Below, one piece after another: positions 48,311 through 56,987 of a DNA stretch of 64,000 nucleotides. Position numbers and translations under genes: made by a program. Under the pieces are notes generated by a model that saw only the letters and a list, made by a program, of their open reading frames with translations, had not been told where the DNA came from and ran no database searches. Source of the DNA: Burkholderia sp. D-99 (lineage in GTDB: Bacteria > Pseudomonadota > Gammaproteobacteria > Burkholderiales > Burkholderiaceae); assembly GCF_011605345.1 (NCBI RefSeq), contig NZ_JAAOXM010000013.1, positions 1-64,000 on the forward strand. The letters are read 5' to 3'. Position 1 is the stretch's first letter. Each line of letters opens with the position of its first letter.

Positions 48311-49018
48311 ATGAGCCATATGACGGGGTTGGGAAAGGCGTGCGTGTTGCTCGCCATGGTGGGAGGCATGCAGGGCGCTTATGCGCAGAGTCTGGCAGAC
48401 AGCGGTTCGCCGGCAGTACAGCAGGCGTCGGCGCCGGTGGCCGCGATTCCGGTGATCGATCCGCAGGTCCAGACGTCGGTGCAGCCGCTGGCGGGCGAGT
48501 CGACGGGGCCGAGCACGGTCGACGACCTGCAGCGCCAGATCCAGGCGCACACGCTGACGGAGATGCGCACGAGCTACAACGGCAGCTACGGTGCGAGCCT
48601 GCTGTTCAACGTAAAGGACGGCGCGTACTTCGTCGCGCTGTTCCAGCAGAAGGCGTTCTGGCGTGTGATCAAGACTTACGATGAAACGCGTGCGGAAGCG
48701 ATCTATCGCGATTTCTCGCGCCAGGCGGAGCGGCTGTCCGTGAACGAGCTGCGGGCAGCGAAGCTGGAATCGCAGAAGGCGCAAATGGACAAGCAGATCG
48801 AAGTCACGCAGGACCGCGCGCGGCGTCTGCAGGCCGATATCTCGATCGCACGCCAGCAACAGGCGGCAGTCGCGGATCGCCAGAAGAGCGTACGTAACGA
48901 GACGGCCGCATTGCAGGCGCAGCAGGCCGAGCTTCAGTCGCAGCTGCGTGCGTTGCAGCAGCAGGTGCGTTCGTTGCAGCGCGAGGCCGACGCCGGCTTG
49001 CCGACGACGGCACGCTGA
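48311..49018 (+). CDS. DUF2968 family exported coiled-coil protein
   Basis: A 235-residue protein with a signal peptide ending in GAYAQ. The middle (YNGSYGASLLFNVKDGAYFVALFQQKAFWRVIKTYDE) matches DUF2968. Residues 150-230 form a long Gln/Arg/Glu coiled coil (AALQAQQAELQSQLRALQQQV). It is probably a periplasmic rod-like protein. It lies between the sigma-54 activator and hfq2; function unknown. Confidence 0.8.
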   Translation: MSHMTGLGKACVLLAMVGGMQGAYAQSLADSGSPAVQQASAPVAAIPVIDPQVQTSVQPLAGESTGPSTVDDLQRQIQAHTLTEMRTSYNGSYGASLLFNVKDGAYFVALFQQKAFWRVIKTYDETRAEAIYRDFSRQAERLSVNELRAAKLESQKAQMDKQIEVTQDRARRLQADISIARQQQAAVADRQKSVRNETAALQAQQAELQSQLRALQQQVRSLQREADAGLPTTAR

Positions 49019-49064
49019 ACCCGGCAGCGGTGCGGCGACATGCCGCGCCGGCCGCACAAGTAAA

Positions 49065-49092
49065 AAGGGCAAGCCGGTTGGCTTGCCCTTTT
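49065..49092. terminator. bidirectional terminator between DUF2968 gene and hfq2
   Basis: AAGGGCAAGCC and GGCTTGCCCTT form an 11-bp stem with a four-base loop, flanked by A and T runs on both sides. It serves the convergent genes. Confidence 0.9.
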
Positions 49093-49095
49093 GCT

Positions 49096-49677
49096 TTACT
49101 GGCCGTCCGGCACGATTCGCCGGCGGCGTGTCACGATCACCGGCCCGTTGCCGCCGCGGGAATCCGACGGCGATGCGTTGCCGGATGCGTCGCCGGCGTC
49201 ACGCGGCGCGCCGTAGCTTTCGCGCGGTTCACGGGGTTCGCGCGGGGCGCCGTAGCCTTCGCGCGGCTCACGCGAGCCGTAACCCTCGCGCGGTTCGCGC
49301 GAGCCATAGCCTTCACGCGGTTCGCGGGAGCCGTAGCCGCCGTCGCCGCGCGATTCACGCGGACCGCCGTGCGAGCCGTACGGGCTGTGACCGCCACCTT
49401 CACGGCCGCCGGGGCGCCCGCCGGTACGCGGACCGCGGGGGCCGCCGCTGCCGCCCGGGCGCGAGCCGCCCGTGTCGAGCTGGATCGTGGAAATCGCGCG
49501 CTTGTAGATGCCTTGCAGACCCACGGGGGTGCGCAGCATCACCAGGTACTGGTCGAACGACTCGATACACCCCGTCAGACGAATGCCGTTGACGAGATAG
49601 ATTTCAACGCGCTTACGTTCCTTGCGCGCCGAATTGATGAAGTCGTTTTGCGGATGGGATTCTGCGGGATTGGCCAT
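49096..49677 (-). CDS. hfq: second RNA chaperone Hfq (Hfq2) with long Gly/Arg tail
   Basis: An Sm-fold RNA chaperone of 193 residues; the Sm core is 1-70. Sm1 is conserved ([17 protein letters not shown]), with Gln10 matching E. coli Gln8 and a rim of R-K-x-R type. In Sm2 the usual Y-K-H-A-I is Y-K-R-A-I, so the proximal-site His57 is Arg60. The last 120 residues are disordered and Gly/Arg-rich with GYGSREPRE repeats. A second, longer Hfq is known in B. cenocepacia, where it is needed for stress survival and virulence. I chose the ATG at 49677, which fits the family start. Confidence 0.92.
   Translation of the reverse strand: MANPAESHPQNDFINSARKERKRVEIYLVNGIRLTGCIESFDQYLVMLRTPVGLQGIYKRAISTIQLDTGGSRPGGSGGPRGPRTGGRPGGREGGGHSPYGSHGGPRESRGDGGYGSREPREGYGSREPREGYGSREPREGYGAPREPREPRESYGAPRDAGDASGNASPSDSRGGNGPVIVTRRRRIVPDGQ
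49198..49338. repeat. 27-base repeats in the hfq2 tail
   Basis: Three exact GYGSREPRE units and degenerate neighbours ([17 protein letters not shown]) are encoded here on the minus strand. Copy number could vary between strains without a frame change. Confidence 0.8.
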
Positions 49678-49972
49678 TGAGGTGCGGCAGGAGCCTGCGT
49701 CAGAGAATATGTTGTGCGTGTGTGTGGCGTGTTCGTCCACAAGGTATTTGGCGGGATTCTACCCTGTTCGATCGGGAAGCGCGCAGTCGTGATTGTGTCG
49801 AACCGTAACCCACTATAGACGTTCCAGCGCATTTTCGCGATTCGGCCGAACGGCCAATGCCATTTCGTTACGCCGCGTTACGACTCTCGCAGTGCCGTAT
49901 CACCTTGGTTCTCGCGCGACGCTTACATTGGCTGCGCGAGCCGGGCGGGCCGGCATATCAGGAATTCAGAAC

Positions 49973-50257
49973 ATGAACAAGTGGCGATGGGCAGGGTGGG
50001 TCGGGGGCGTGGCGTTGCTCGCTTCCGGCAGTGCGATGGCGGGGCATGTCGACCTGTCGGTCGGCATCGGCGTACCGGTCGCGCCGGTCTATGTCGAGCC
50101 GGCGCCGGTCTATGTGGCGCCGCAGCCGGCCGTGGTCGCCTATCCGGGATACGGATACGGCTACTACGGCGATGACGACGACGATCGCTATCGCAAGTGG
50201 CGCAAGCACTATGATAAGCATTGGCACCGGCACCATGGCGACGACGATGACGATTGA
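49973..50257 (+). CDS. small exported Asp/His/Tyr-rich protein
   Basis: A 94-residue protein: a signal peptide ending in SAMAG, then a VAPVYVEPAPVYVAPQP stretch of PXPV type, then a Tyr/Gly segment, and a tail with two runs of five Asp flanking Lys/His-rich sequence. The tail could bind metal ions; that is inference from composition. CAGGAA lies before the ATG. It is divergent from hfq2. Similar small proteins are common in Burkholderia and are of unknown function. Confidence 0.7.
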   Translation: MNKWRWAGWVGGVALLASGSAMAGHVDLSVGIGVPVAPVYVEPAPVYVAPQPAVVAYPGYGYGYYGDDDDDRYRKWRKHYDKHWHRHHGDDDDD

Positions 50258-50284
50258 GCCCGAGGCCAGCCCCGCCGGTGCGCA

Positions 50285-51202
50285 TCAGAACGCGTAGTCG
50301 GGATTTTTCGGGTCGAATGCGGTGTCGTCGAGCGTCGCCGGCGCGATTTTCTCGATGACGATCCGCTCGAAGATCTTGCCGTCGTTGTCATAGGACTCGA
50401 CGGTCCGGAAATAGGGCGCGTGCAGGTCGAGCCCGAGGACTTCCTTTTTCGCGTAGAACTGCGGCCGGCCGGTCGGTGTTTCGTAGGTGAGCGCGACGAC
50501 GCGCACGCCGCCGACCGTCCTGGCTTCCACATCGGTCGGCCGCTGCACGCCGGCCTCCACGTATTTCTTCCCTTCGGTCAGGTACAGGTTCGTGATGAAC
50601 TCGGTGCCGAGATCCTTCACCTGGTGATTCGACTGGGCGCGCGCGAGTGCGCCGTCGAGTGCCGTCCACAGCGGAATCTTGCCGAGCAGGCCGCCAAGGT
50701 GGCCGTACATCTCGTCCTTGCGCTGCGTCGTGTCGTAGATCGTCTCCTGTCCGGCATGCGCACCGCCCGGCAGCCATTTCGCATAGACGCGCAGCGGCTC
50801 GCGGGTGGTCTTCACGAGCATGCGGTCGGGCGTATCGGACCATTTTCCGCTGATGCGCTCCTGGCGCACCATCGTGAACTGGTACGACGGATAGCCGTTG
50901 GGGCCGTTACGGATGTAGAGCGGCACGGCGAGCGGATCGAGTGCCTTGAAGAGCGCCGTGAGCGTCGCGTCATCAAGTTGCGCAAGCGCGCCGCGCTGCG
51001 CGGCCGTGCGCAGCCAGCGCGCCTGCTGCGTGACCGGCTCGCGCGTGACTTTCGCGAGGTCCGCCGGCAGTGCGATGCCCGTTGCCGCGCTCGCGGCGTC
51101 GGCTGTTTCCTGTGCATGCAGGCCCGCATGTACGAGCGACAGCAGGCAGGCGACTGCCACGGCGGCGGCATGCCGCGCGTGACGTTTCGTTCCTTCGTTC
51201 AT
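50285..51202 (-). CDS. DUF1571 family exported protein
   Basis: A 305-residue protein with a signal peptide ending near LHAQE. The DUF1571 core is seen as QERISGKWSDTPDRMLVKTTREPLRVYAKWLPGGAHAGQE and later ALTYETPTGRPQFYAKKEVLGLD. GGAG lies 9 bases before the ATG at 51202. It starts 29 bases after the acyl-CoA ligase stop, so the two are probably cotranscribed. The fold suggests LolA/outer-membrane-lipid-type binding, but the function is not established. Confidence 0.78.
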   Translation of the reverse strand: MNEGTKRHARHAAAVAVACLLSLVHAGLHAQETADAASAATGIALPADLAKVTREPVTQQARWLRTAAQRGALAQLDDATLTALFKALDPLAVPLYIRNGPNGYPSYQFTMVRQERISGKWSDTPDRMLVKTTREPLRVYAKWLPGGAHAGQETIYDTTQRKDEMYGHLGGLLGKIPLWTALDGALARAQSNHQVKDLGTEFITNLYLTEGKKYVEAGVQRPTDVEARTVGGVRVVALTYETPTGRPQFYAKKEVLGLDLHAPYFRTVESYDNDGKIFERIVIEKIAPATLDDTAFDPKNPDYAF

Positions 51203-51231
51203 CGACGGCGTCTCCGTGGGCGATGGATCGT

Positions 51232-52986
51232 TCAACCTTGCTTCGCGGCCTTGAGCTTGGCGAGTTCCTCGTCGCGCAGCGCGCGGCGCAGGATCTTGCC
51301 GACGTTCGTCTGCGGCAGCGCGTCGCGGAACTCGACGAATTTCGGCATCTTGTAGCCGGTCAGGTTCTTGCGGCAGTGCGCGAGCACGTCGTCGGCCGTG
51401 AGCGACGGGTCGCGGCGCACGACGAACACCTTGATCCGTTCGCCCTGTACCTCGTCAGGAATGCCGATCGCCGCGGCTTCGCTGATCCCCGGATGCATCA
51501 CCAGCACTTCCTCGATCTCGTTCGGATACACGTTGAAGCCCGACACGAGGATCATGTCCTTCTTGCGGTCGATCAGGCGGATGAAGCCGCGTTCGTCCAT
51601 CACGCCGATGTCGCCGGTGCCGAGCCAGCCGTCGGCGTCGATCACCTTGGCCGTCTCGTCGGGGCGCTGCCAGTAGCCGCGCATCACCTGTGGGCCGTGC
51701 ACGCACAGCTCGCCCGGTTCGCCGATCGGCGCCCAGGTGCCGTCCTCGCGGCGAAAGCGCACGACGGTGGACGGCGCGGGCAGGCCGATCGAACCGCTGA
51801 ACGCGGCCATGTCGTTCAGGTCGACGGGGTTCATCGTGACGATCGGCGAGCATTCGGTGAGGCCGTAACCTTCGACGACCGGCCGGCCCGTCACCTGCTG
51901 GAAGCGTTCCGCGACCGCGCGCTGCATCGCCATCCCGCCCGCCATCGCGAGCTTCAGCTTCGAGAAATCGCGCTTGCGGAATTCCTCGTTGTCGAGGAAC
52001 GCGTTGTACAGCGTGTTGATGCCGGTGATGCCGGTGAACGTCTCGTTGCGGATGATCTTCATCACCATCGTCATGTCGCGCGGGTTCGCGATCAGGATGT
52101 TGCGCCCGCCGAGCCCCATGAAGATGAATGCGTTCACCGTCAGCGAATAGATGTGATACAGCGGCAGCGGCGTGAGCACGGTTTCGACGTCGCCCGATAC
52201 CTGGTCGGCGATCCAGGCCTTCGCCTGCAGCAGGTTCGCGATCAGGTTGCCGTGCGTGAGCATCGCGCCTTTCGCCACACCCGTCGTGCCGCCCGTGTAT
52301 TGCAGGAATGCGAGGTCGTCGCGCGACATCGGCACGGACTGCGGCTTGCCGCGCGCACCGAGCGCGAGGGCGGAGCGCAACCGGATGGCCTGCGGCAGGT
52401 GGTAGGCCGGTACGAGTTTCTTCACGTGCTTCAGCACGAAATTGATCAGGCGTCCTTTCGCATTGAAGCCGTCGGCGAGCAGGTCGCCGAGCGCGGTGAC
52501 GACGATGTTCTTCACCTGCGTTTCCGGCAGCGCGTCCTGCAGCGTGTGCGCGAAATTCTCGAACACGACGATCGTCTGCGCGCCGCTGTCCTTCAGCTGG
52601 TGCGCGAGTTCGCGCGCGGTGTAGAGCGGATTGACGTTGACGACGATCGCACCGGCTTTCAGCGTGCCGAACAGCGCGACCGGGTACTGGAACGTGTTCG
52701 GCAGCATGATCGCGACGCGATCGCCGGGTTTGACGCCGAGGCTTTGCAGATACGACGCGAACGCGTCGACTTTCTGCGTGAGCGTGCGATAGGTCATCGA
52801 TGCGCCTGCGCTCACATAGGCGACGCGCTCGGCGAAGCGGCTCGTGCATTCGTCGAAGAACTGTACGAGCGATGCGTATTGCGTGACGTCGATGTCGTGC
52901 GGGACGCCGGGCGGATATGACGCGTACCAGATGCCGTCGGTGTTCGGCGGAACCTGGGCCGCTGCGGGTGCTGCGGAAGATGACAT
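51232..52986 (-). CDS. fadD: long-chain fatty-acid-CoA ligase
   Basis: A 584-residue AMP-forming acyl-CoA synthetase. The ATP-binding motif YTGGTTGVAKG is present, followed by GYGLTECSP and the C-terminal hinge GWLGTGDIGVMDERGFIRLIDRKKDMI. The family signature and length match E. coli FadD, which activates imported fatty acids for beta-oxidation. CCGGAGA precedes the ATG at 52986. It lies between a PsrA-like TetR gene and the DUF1571 gene on one strand. Confidence 0.92.
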   Translation of the reverse strand: MSSSAAPAAAQVPPNTDGIWYASYPPGVPHDIDVTQYASLVQFFDECTSRFAERVAYVSAGASMTYRTLTQKVDAFASYLQSLGVKPGDRVAIMLPNTFQYPVALFGTLKAGAIVVNVNPLYTARELAHQLKDSGAQTIVVFENFAHTLQDALPETQVKNIVVTALGDLLADGFNAKGRLINFVLKHVKKLVPAYHLPQAIRLRSALALGARGKPQSVPMSRDDLAFLQYTGGTTGVAKGAMLTHGNLIANLLQAKAWIADQVSGDVETVLTPLPLYHIYSLTVNAFIFMGLGGRNILIANPRDMTMVMKIIRNETFTGITGINTLYNAFLDNEEFRKRDFSKLKLAMAGGMAMQRAVAERFQQVTGRPVVEGYGLTECSPIVTMNPVDLNDMAAFSGSIGLPAPSTVVRFRREDGTWAPIGEPGELCVHGPQVMRGYWQRPDETAKVIDADGWLGTGDIGVMDERGFIRLIDRKKDMILVSGFNVYPNEIEEVLVMHPGISEAAAIGIPDEVQGERIKVFVVRRDPSLTADDVLAHCRKNLTGYKMPKFVEFRDALPQTNVGKILRRALRDEELAKLKAAKQG

Positions 52987-53143
52987 GACGTGTCTCCGGT
53001 CTTTGCTCTCGGCGAGGGCAGGCGCTTCGGCGCCGGCCCGTGCCCCGTGCCGCACGGTCGATCGGCGCGGGCACCTCGATGCCCTGCGCGACCGCGCGTT
53101 TCAATCAAATCGTGAACAGGAAGCCGCGCGTGGCCTCGCGCGC

Positions 53144-53965
53144 TCAGTTCGTGGAATGCAGCGTCGCCGTATCGGCGGTGGTTGTGCCCGACTGCGGCAG
53201 CCCGAACACTTCGCTTGCGCCTGCGTCGTCGAGTACGGCCGCGAAGATCGACAGTTGCGCGCTGTCGGGCATCGGCGCTTTCAGCGCGGCGACGATCAGC
53301 GACGACAGTCGCGCGATCATCTGCACGTCGTTCATCGTGCGGCCTTGCGAGAACTCGTCGATCAGGCTTTCCGTTTCGGCACCCGCGAGCGCGCCCGACA
53401 GCGCGCCGATCGCGAAGTGCAGCCGCCAGCCGAGCTCCGTGCGCGGCAGGTGCGGCAATGCGCGCTGGAACGCGTCGAAGAAGCGGCCCGCGACGCTCGC
53501 ATAGTGCGCGGTCAGGAAGTTGCGCACGAACGGCGAAGGATCGGTGTAGGCACGGCCGATCAGCCGCAGGAACCCGGGCCCGCCGCGTTCGGGATTGCGC
53601 GATGCCTTCAGCGCGGGAATGAACATCGCGCCGAGCACGTGCTCGCAGGTAATGTGCGTGCCGAGTTGTGCATCGAAGCGGTCGAGGATGCCTAGGCGCT
53701 CCTGGTTGAGCTGGTCGAGCCGGCGCGACAGCATCGCGTGGATCAGCGCCTCCTTGCTGCCGAAGTGGTAGTTGACCGCGGCGAGGTTGACCGCCGCGCG
53801 CGAGGTGATCTGGCGCATCGACATCGCCTCGAAGCCATGCTCGATGAACAGATCCTCCGCCGCATCGAGAATGCGCGCCTTCGTCCCGCCGGTCTGCCGA
53901 GTGCCGGATGACCGCGCCCCGGACGGCCGTCCTGCGGACGGTCGCCCCTCCTGACTTACTGCCAT
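53144..53965 (-). CDS. TetR family regulator, PsrA-like
   Basis: A 273-residue TetR regulator with the helix-turn-helix at about 27-75 (ARILDAAEDLFIEHGFEAMSMRQI, then VNLAAVNYHFGSKEALI). The C-terminal ligand domain (about 90-220) resembles PsrA-type regulators, which respond to acyl-CoA and control fatty-acid genes. The neighbour downstream is fadD. A PsrA-like operator lies upstream at 54022. The N-terminal 25 residues are a polar, Gly/Ser-rich extension. Confidence 0.85.
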   Translation of the reverse strand: MAVSQEGRPSAGRPSGARSSGTRQTGGTKARILDAAEDLFIEHGFEAMSMRQITSRAAVNLAAVNYHFGSKEALIHAMLSRRLDQLNQERLGILDRFDAQLGTHITCEHVLGAMFIPALKASRNPERGGPGFLRLIGRAYTDPSPFVRNFLTAHYASVAGRFFDAFQRALPHLPRTELGWRLHFAIGALSGALAGAETESLIDEFSQGRTMNDVQMIARLSSLIVAALKAPMPDSAQLSIFAAVLDDAGASEVFGLPQSGTTTADTATLHSTN

Positions 53966-54021
53966 GTTCCGCCTCCCATGCCGGTCTCCCGGCCGCGAAC
54001 AGGTGATTTGATTATCTGATT

Positions 54022-54035
54022 CAAACAGTCGTTTT
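54022..54035. promoter_or_regulatory. candidate PsrA-type operator upstream of the TetR gene
   Basis: CAAAC-AGTC-GTTTT matches the PsrA recognition pattern (G/C)AAAC-N2-4-GTTT(G/C) except at the last base. It lies 57 bases before the TetR start in an AT-rich stretch, where it could give autoregulation. Confidence 0.55.
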
Positions 54036-54180
54036 TATTAAGATAAAAAATCACGGGCCGAGCGGGCAAGCGGGGAATCTGGACAAATTCCTCTAGTTCG
54101 ATGTGCGAATGCGGAAAGTATTGTGCGCGGCCCCGGCGGGGCGGGGCACGCGCGATGGTGCGATGCGGAAATACGCAGAT

Positions 54181-55401
54181 CTAGCTGACCGCGCTACGCG
54201 TATTGACCGATTGCGTCATGTCGATGCCGCGCCGCTCGCGGCTGAACAGGATCAGCACGGCGATCACGACGGCGACGATGCCGGCCACGAGCGCGAGCGC
54301 CAGGCTGTAATTGTTGCCGTGCGAAACGGCAAGCGATGCCTGCATCGTCGCGTTGCCCGACGCGAGCAGGTTGCCGAGCTGGTAGACGACGCCAGGGAAG
54401 GTCGCCCGGATCTCGTCGGGCGAGATCTCGTTCAGGTGAACCGGGATCACGCCCCACGCACCCTGCACCGAGATCTGCATCAGGAACGCACCCGCGGCGA
54501 GGGCAACCGGGCCGCTCGAGAATGCCCACAGCGGCAGCACGGGCAGGGCGATCAGCGCAGCGATGAAGATGGCGCGACGCCGGCCGATCCGTTCCGAGAT
54601 CGTGCCGAACGACAGGCCGCCGACGATGGCGCCGATGTTCAGCACGATCGTGATCCACGACACGGTATGCGGATCGAAGTGATGCTGTTCACGCAGGAAC
54701 GTCGGATAGAGATCCTGCGTGCCGTGCGAGAAGAAGTTGAACGCGGTCATCAGCACGATCGCGTAGATCGTGAGCTTCCAGTTCTGCTGCAGCGTGGCCC
54801 CGAGGCTCGGGCGCGGGCGCTTCTCCATCTGTTTCCACGCCGGCGATTCGGGCACGTGTGCGCGCACGTACAGCACGAGCAGCGCGGGCAGCACGCCGAC
54901 CATGAACATCCCGCGCCAGCCGATGTACTGGTAGAACAGGCCGAACACGACGGACGCGAGCAGGTAGCCGCTCGGATAGCCGGCCTGCAGCAGTCCCGAC
55001 ACGAAGCCGCGTGCATGGGTCGGCACGGTTTCCATCGTCAGCGCGGAGCCGACGCCCCATTCGCCGCCCATCGCGACGCCGAACAACGCGCGCAGCACGA
55101 GCAGCGCGGTCAGGCTCGGCGCGAAACCCGATGCGAGTTCTAGCAGCGAGTAGCACGCGATGTTGACCATCAGCGTCGGGCGGCGACCGAAGCGATCGGC
55201 GAGCCGGCCGAAGATCAGCGCGCCAAGCGGGCGCATCGCGAGCGTCAGCGTGAGCGCGAACGCGACGGCGGGGATCGTCGATCCGAATTCGGCGGCGATG
55301 TCCTTCAGCACGAAGACCATCAGGAAAAAATCGAACGCATCGAGTGTCCAGCCCAGGTAAGCGGCAATCGTGACGTTGCGTTGTTCGCGGGTCCAGCTCA
55401 T
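54181..55401 (-). CDS. MFS transporter, sialate/lactate:H+ symporter-like
   Basis: A 406-residue 12-helix MFS protein. The start MSWTREQRNVTIAAYLGWTLD, with Asp in helix 1, and the loops GRLADRFGRRPTL and GTISERIGRRRA are typical of the SHS/metabolite:H+ symporter group, which includes lactate and sialate carriers. I chose the ATG at 55401 because it matches the family start; longer frames add 70 basic residues. The substrate is unknown, and no catabolic gene is adjacent. Confidence 0.8.
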   Translation of the reverse strand: MSWTREQRNVTIAAYLGWTLDAFDFFLMVFVLKDIAAEFGSTIPAVAFALTLTLAMRPLGALIFGRLADRFGRRPTLMVNIACYSLLELASGFAPSLTALLVLRALFGVAMGGEWGVGSALTMETVPTHARGFVSGLLQAGYPSGYLLASVVFGLFYQYIGWRGMFMVGVLPALLVLYVRAHVPESPAWKQMEKRPRPSLGATLQQNWKLTIYAIVLMTAFNFFSHGTQDLYPTFLREQHHFDPHTVSWITIVLNIGAIVGGLSFGTISERIGRRRAIFIAALIALPVLPLWAFSSGPVALAAGAFLMQISVQGAWGVIPVHLNEISPDEIRATFPGVVYQLGNLLASGNATMQASLAVSHGNNYSLALALVAGIVAVVIAVLILFSRERRGIDMTQSVNTRSAVS

Positions 55402-55682
55402 GTCCGAGGTCTCCTCGTTGGCTTGCGCGCTCACGATGTGCATGCGGATGCCGGCCCGGCTTGCGCGCGGTGCGGGGGCATTGATCGAGTGTAGGCCGCG
55501 GCGCTGAGCGATGCGGGGCGCGATGACGTCGAATCGGGAATAATCCCTAGGAAATGAACTGTTTCGGAATGGGAAACGGCGTCGCGCGAAACCGGCGACA
55601 GGTATCTGTATCATTCCGGAAGGCTGTTTGTATCTGTTTTGTAATGCGCCCGGTGCGCATCGTCACCGAATCAGGAGTCCAG

Positions 55683-56225
55683 ATGACCGAACGTTCCGCA
55701 GCCACGCTGCCCGTGCTCGAAACTGCCCGGCTGTGGCTGCGTCCGCGTGTGCTGGCCGATCTCGATGCGTGTGTCGAGATGGACCGCGATCCGGAGGTCA
55801 CGCGGCACATCGCGGGCCCGTGGCACGATCCCGTCGAGCATCGGCGCTTCGTCACGCACCGGATCACGCGCGACTATCCGCCGGGCCTCGGCTACTGGTC
55901 GATCTTCGAGAAGGCCGCGCCGGATGCGTTCGTCGGCTGGATCCTGCTGATTCCGGACTATGCAGGCGGCGCGCGCGACGTCGAGATCGGCTGGCGGCTG
56001 GTGCGTGCGACATGGGGGCACGGCATCGCGAGTGAGGCCGCCGCGGCCGTCGTGCGTCATGCCTTCGACACCGTGCGCCTGCCGCGCGTGATCGCCGATA
56101 TCGCGGAGGCCAACAGCGGCTCGCTTAATGTCGCGCGCAAGCTCGGGATGCGCCGAGTGAGCGTCGTGCACGATGGCATTCCTTACATTCGACATCGTCT
56201 CGAACGCAACGATCTGAGCGTGTAG
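55683..56225 (+). CDS. GNAT family N-acetyltransferase
   Basis: A 180-residue RimJ/RimL-type GNAT enzyme. It opens with LETARLWLRPRVLADLDACVEMDRDPEV and has DVEIGWRLVRATWGHGIASEAAAAV (acetyl-CoA-binding region) and RVIADIAEANSGSLNVARKLGMRRV. GGAG lies 7 bases before the ATG at 55683. The acceptor is unknown; relatives act on ribosomal-protein N-termini or small amines. Confidence 0.88.
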   Translation: MTERSAATLPVLETARLWLRPRVLADLDACVEMDRDPEVTRHIAGPWHDPVEHRRFVTHRITRDYPPGLGYWSIFEKAAPDAFVGWILLIPDYAGGARDVEIGWRLVRATWGHGIASEAAAAVVRHAFDTVRLPRVIADIAEANSGSLNVARKLGMRRVSVVHDGIPYIRHRLERNDLSV

Positions 56226-56353
56226 CGCGGCGCCATGCGTGCGCGAGCGCTTGTCAGAGATCGTCAACCGGATGCGTATCGAGGTCATGACGTATTAACG
56301 GCTCGCGCGATCAGGAGTATCGTTGCCGGAATTTCGCAACATGGGGTACGACC

Positions 56354-56980
56354 ATGGCACTCGGTAACGATGTTCACCTGATTCCCGTCAAGCTTGAAGA
56401 ACTGCGTCCCACGCAGATGACGGTCGGCTATCGCGAAGTCAAGGCGAAGCGCAAGCACTGGAAGGCGCTCAGCAAGGGCGCGCGCAAGGCCGCGATCGAA
56501 TCGCACTGGTTCCCGGCCGTGCTCGGCCCGGACGGGCTGCACTACATCACCGATCATCACCATCTCGGCCTCGCGCTGATCGAGGAAGGCGAGGCGCGCG
56601 TGAACGCGATGCTGCTGAAGGATCTGTCCTGGCTCGACCACACGATCTTCTGGCGGATGATGGAACACAACCAGTGGGTGCATCCGTTCGGCGCGGACGG
56701 CACGCGCCGCGACTACGGGAATCTGCCGAAGGCGCTGACGGGGCTCGTGGACGATCCGTACCGCAGCCTCGCCGGCGAGCTGCGCACGGCGGGCGGCTAT
56801 GCGAAGGACGCGACGCCGTTCAGCGAATTCCTGTGGGCCGACTACCTGCGCCAGCACGTGTCGCTCGACCAGATCCGCAAGAATTTCGCGAAGGCGCTCG
56901 ATATCGCGCTGCATCGCGCGCATGAGCAGGACGCACGCTATCTGCCCGGATGGTCGGGCGTCATCGCCGTCAAACCCTGA
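56354..56980 (+). CDS. ParB-like nuclease-domain protein
   Basis: A 208-residue protein of the ParBc_2 type, related to the N-terminal nuclease fold of ParB but without its helix-turn-helix. Features are LEELRPTQMTVGYREVKAKRKHW, the block HYITDHHHLGLALIEEG with His/Asp residues typical of this family, and a helical C-terminal half. It starts 128 bases after the GNAT gene and ends 7 bases before the SulP gene, so it is likely cotranscribed with the latter. Function unknown. Confidence 0.75.
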   Translation: MALGNDVHLIPVKLEELRPTQMTVGYREVKAKRKHWKALSKGARKAAIESHWFPAVLGPDGLHYITDHHHLGLALIEEGEARVNAMLLKDLSWLDHTIFWRMMEHNQWVHPFGADGTRRDYGNLPKALTGLVDDPYRSLAGELRTAGGYAKDATPFSEFLWADYLRQHVSLDQIRKNFAKALDIALHRAHEQDARYLPGWSGVIAVKP

Positions 56981-56987
56981 CCACCTC

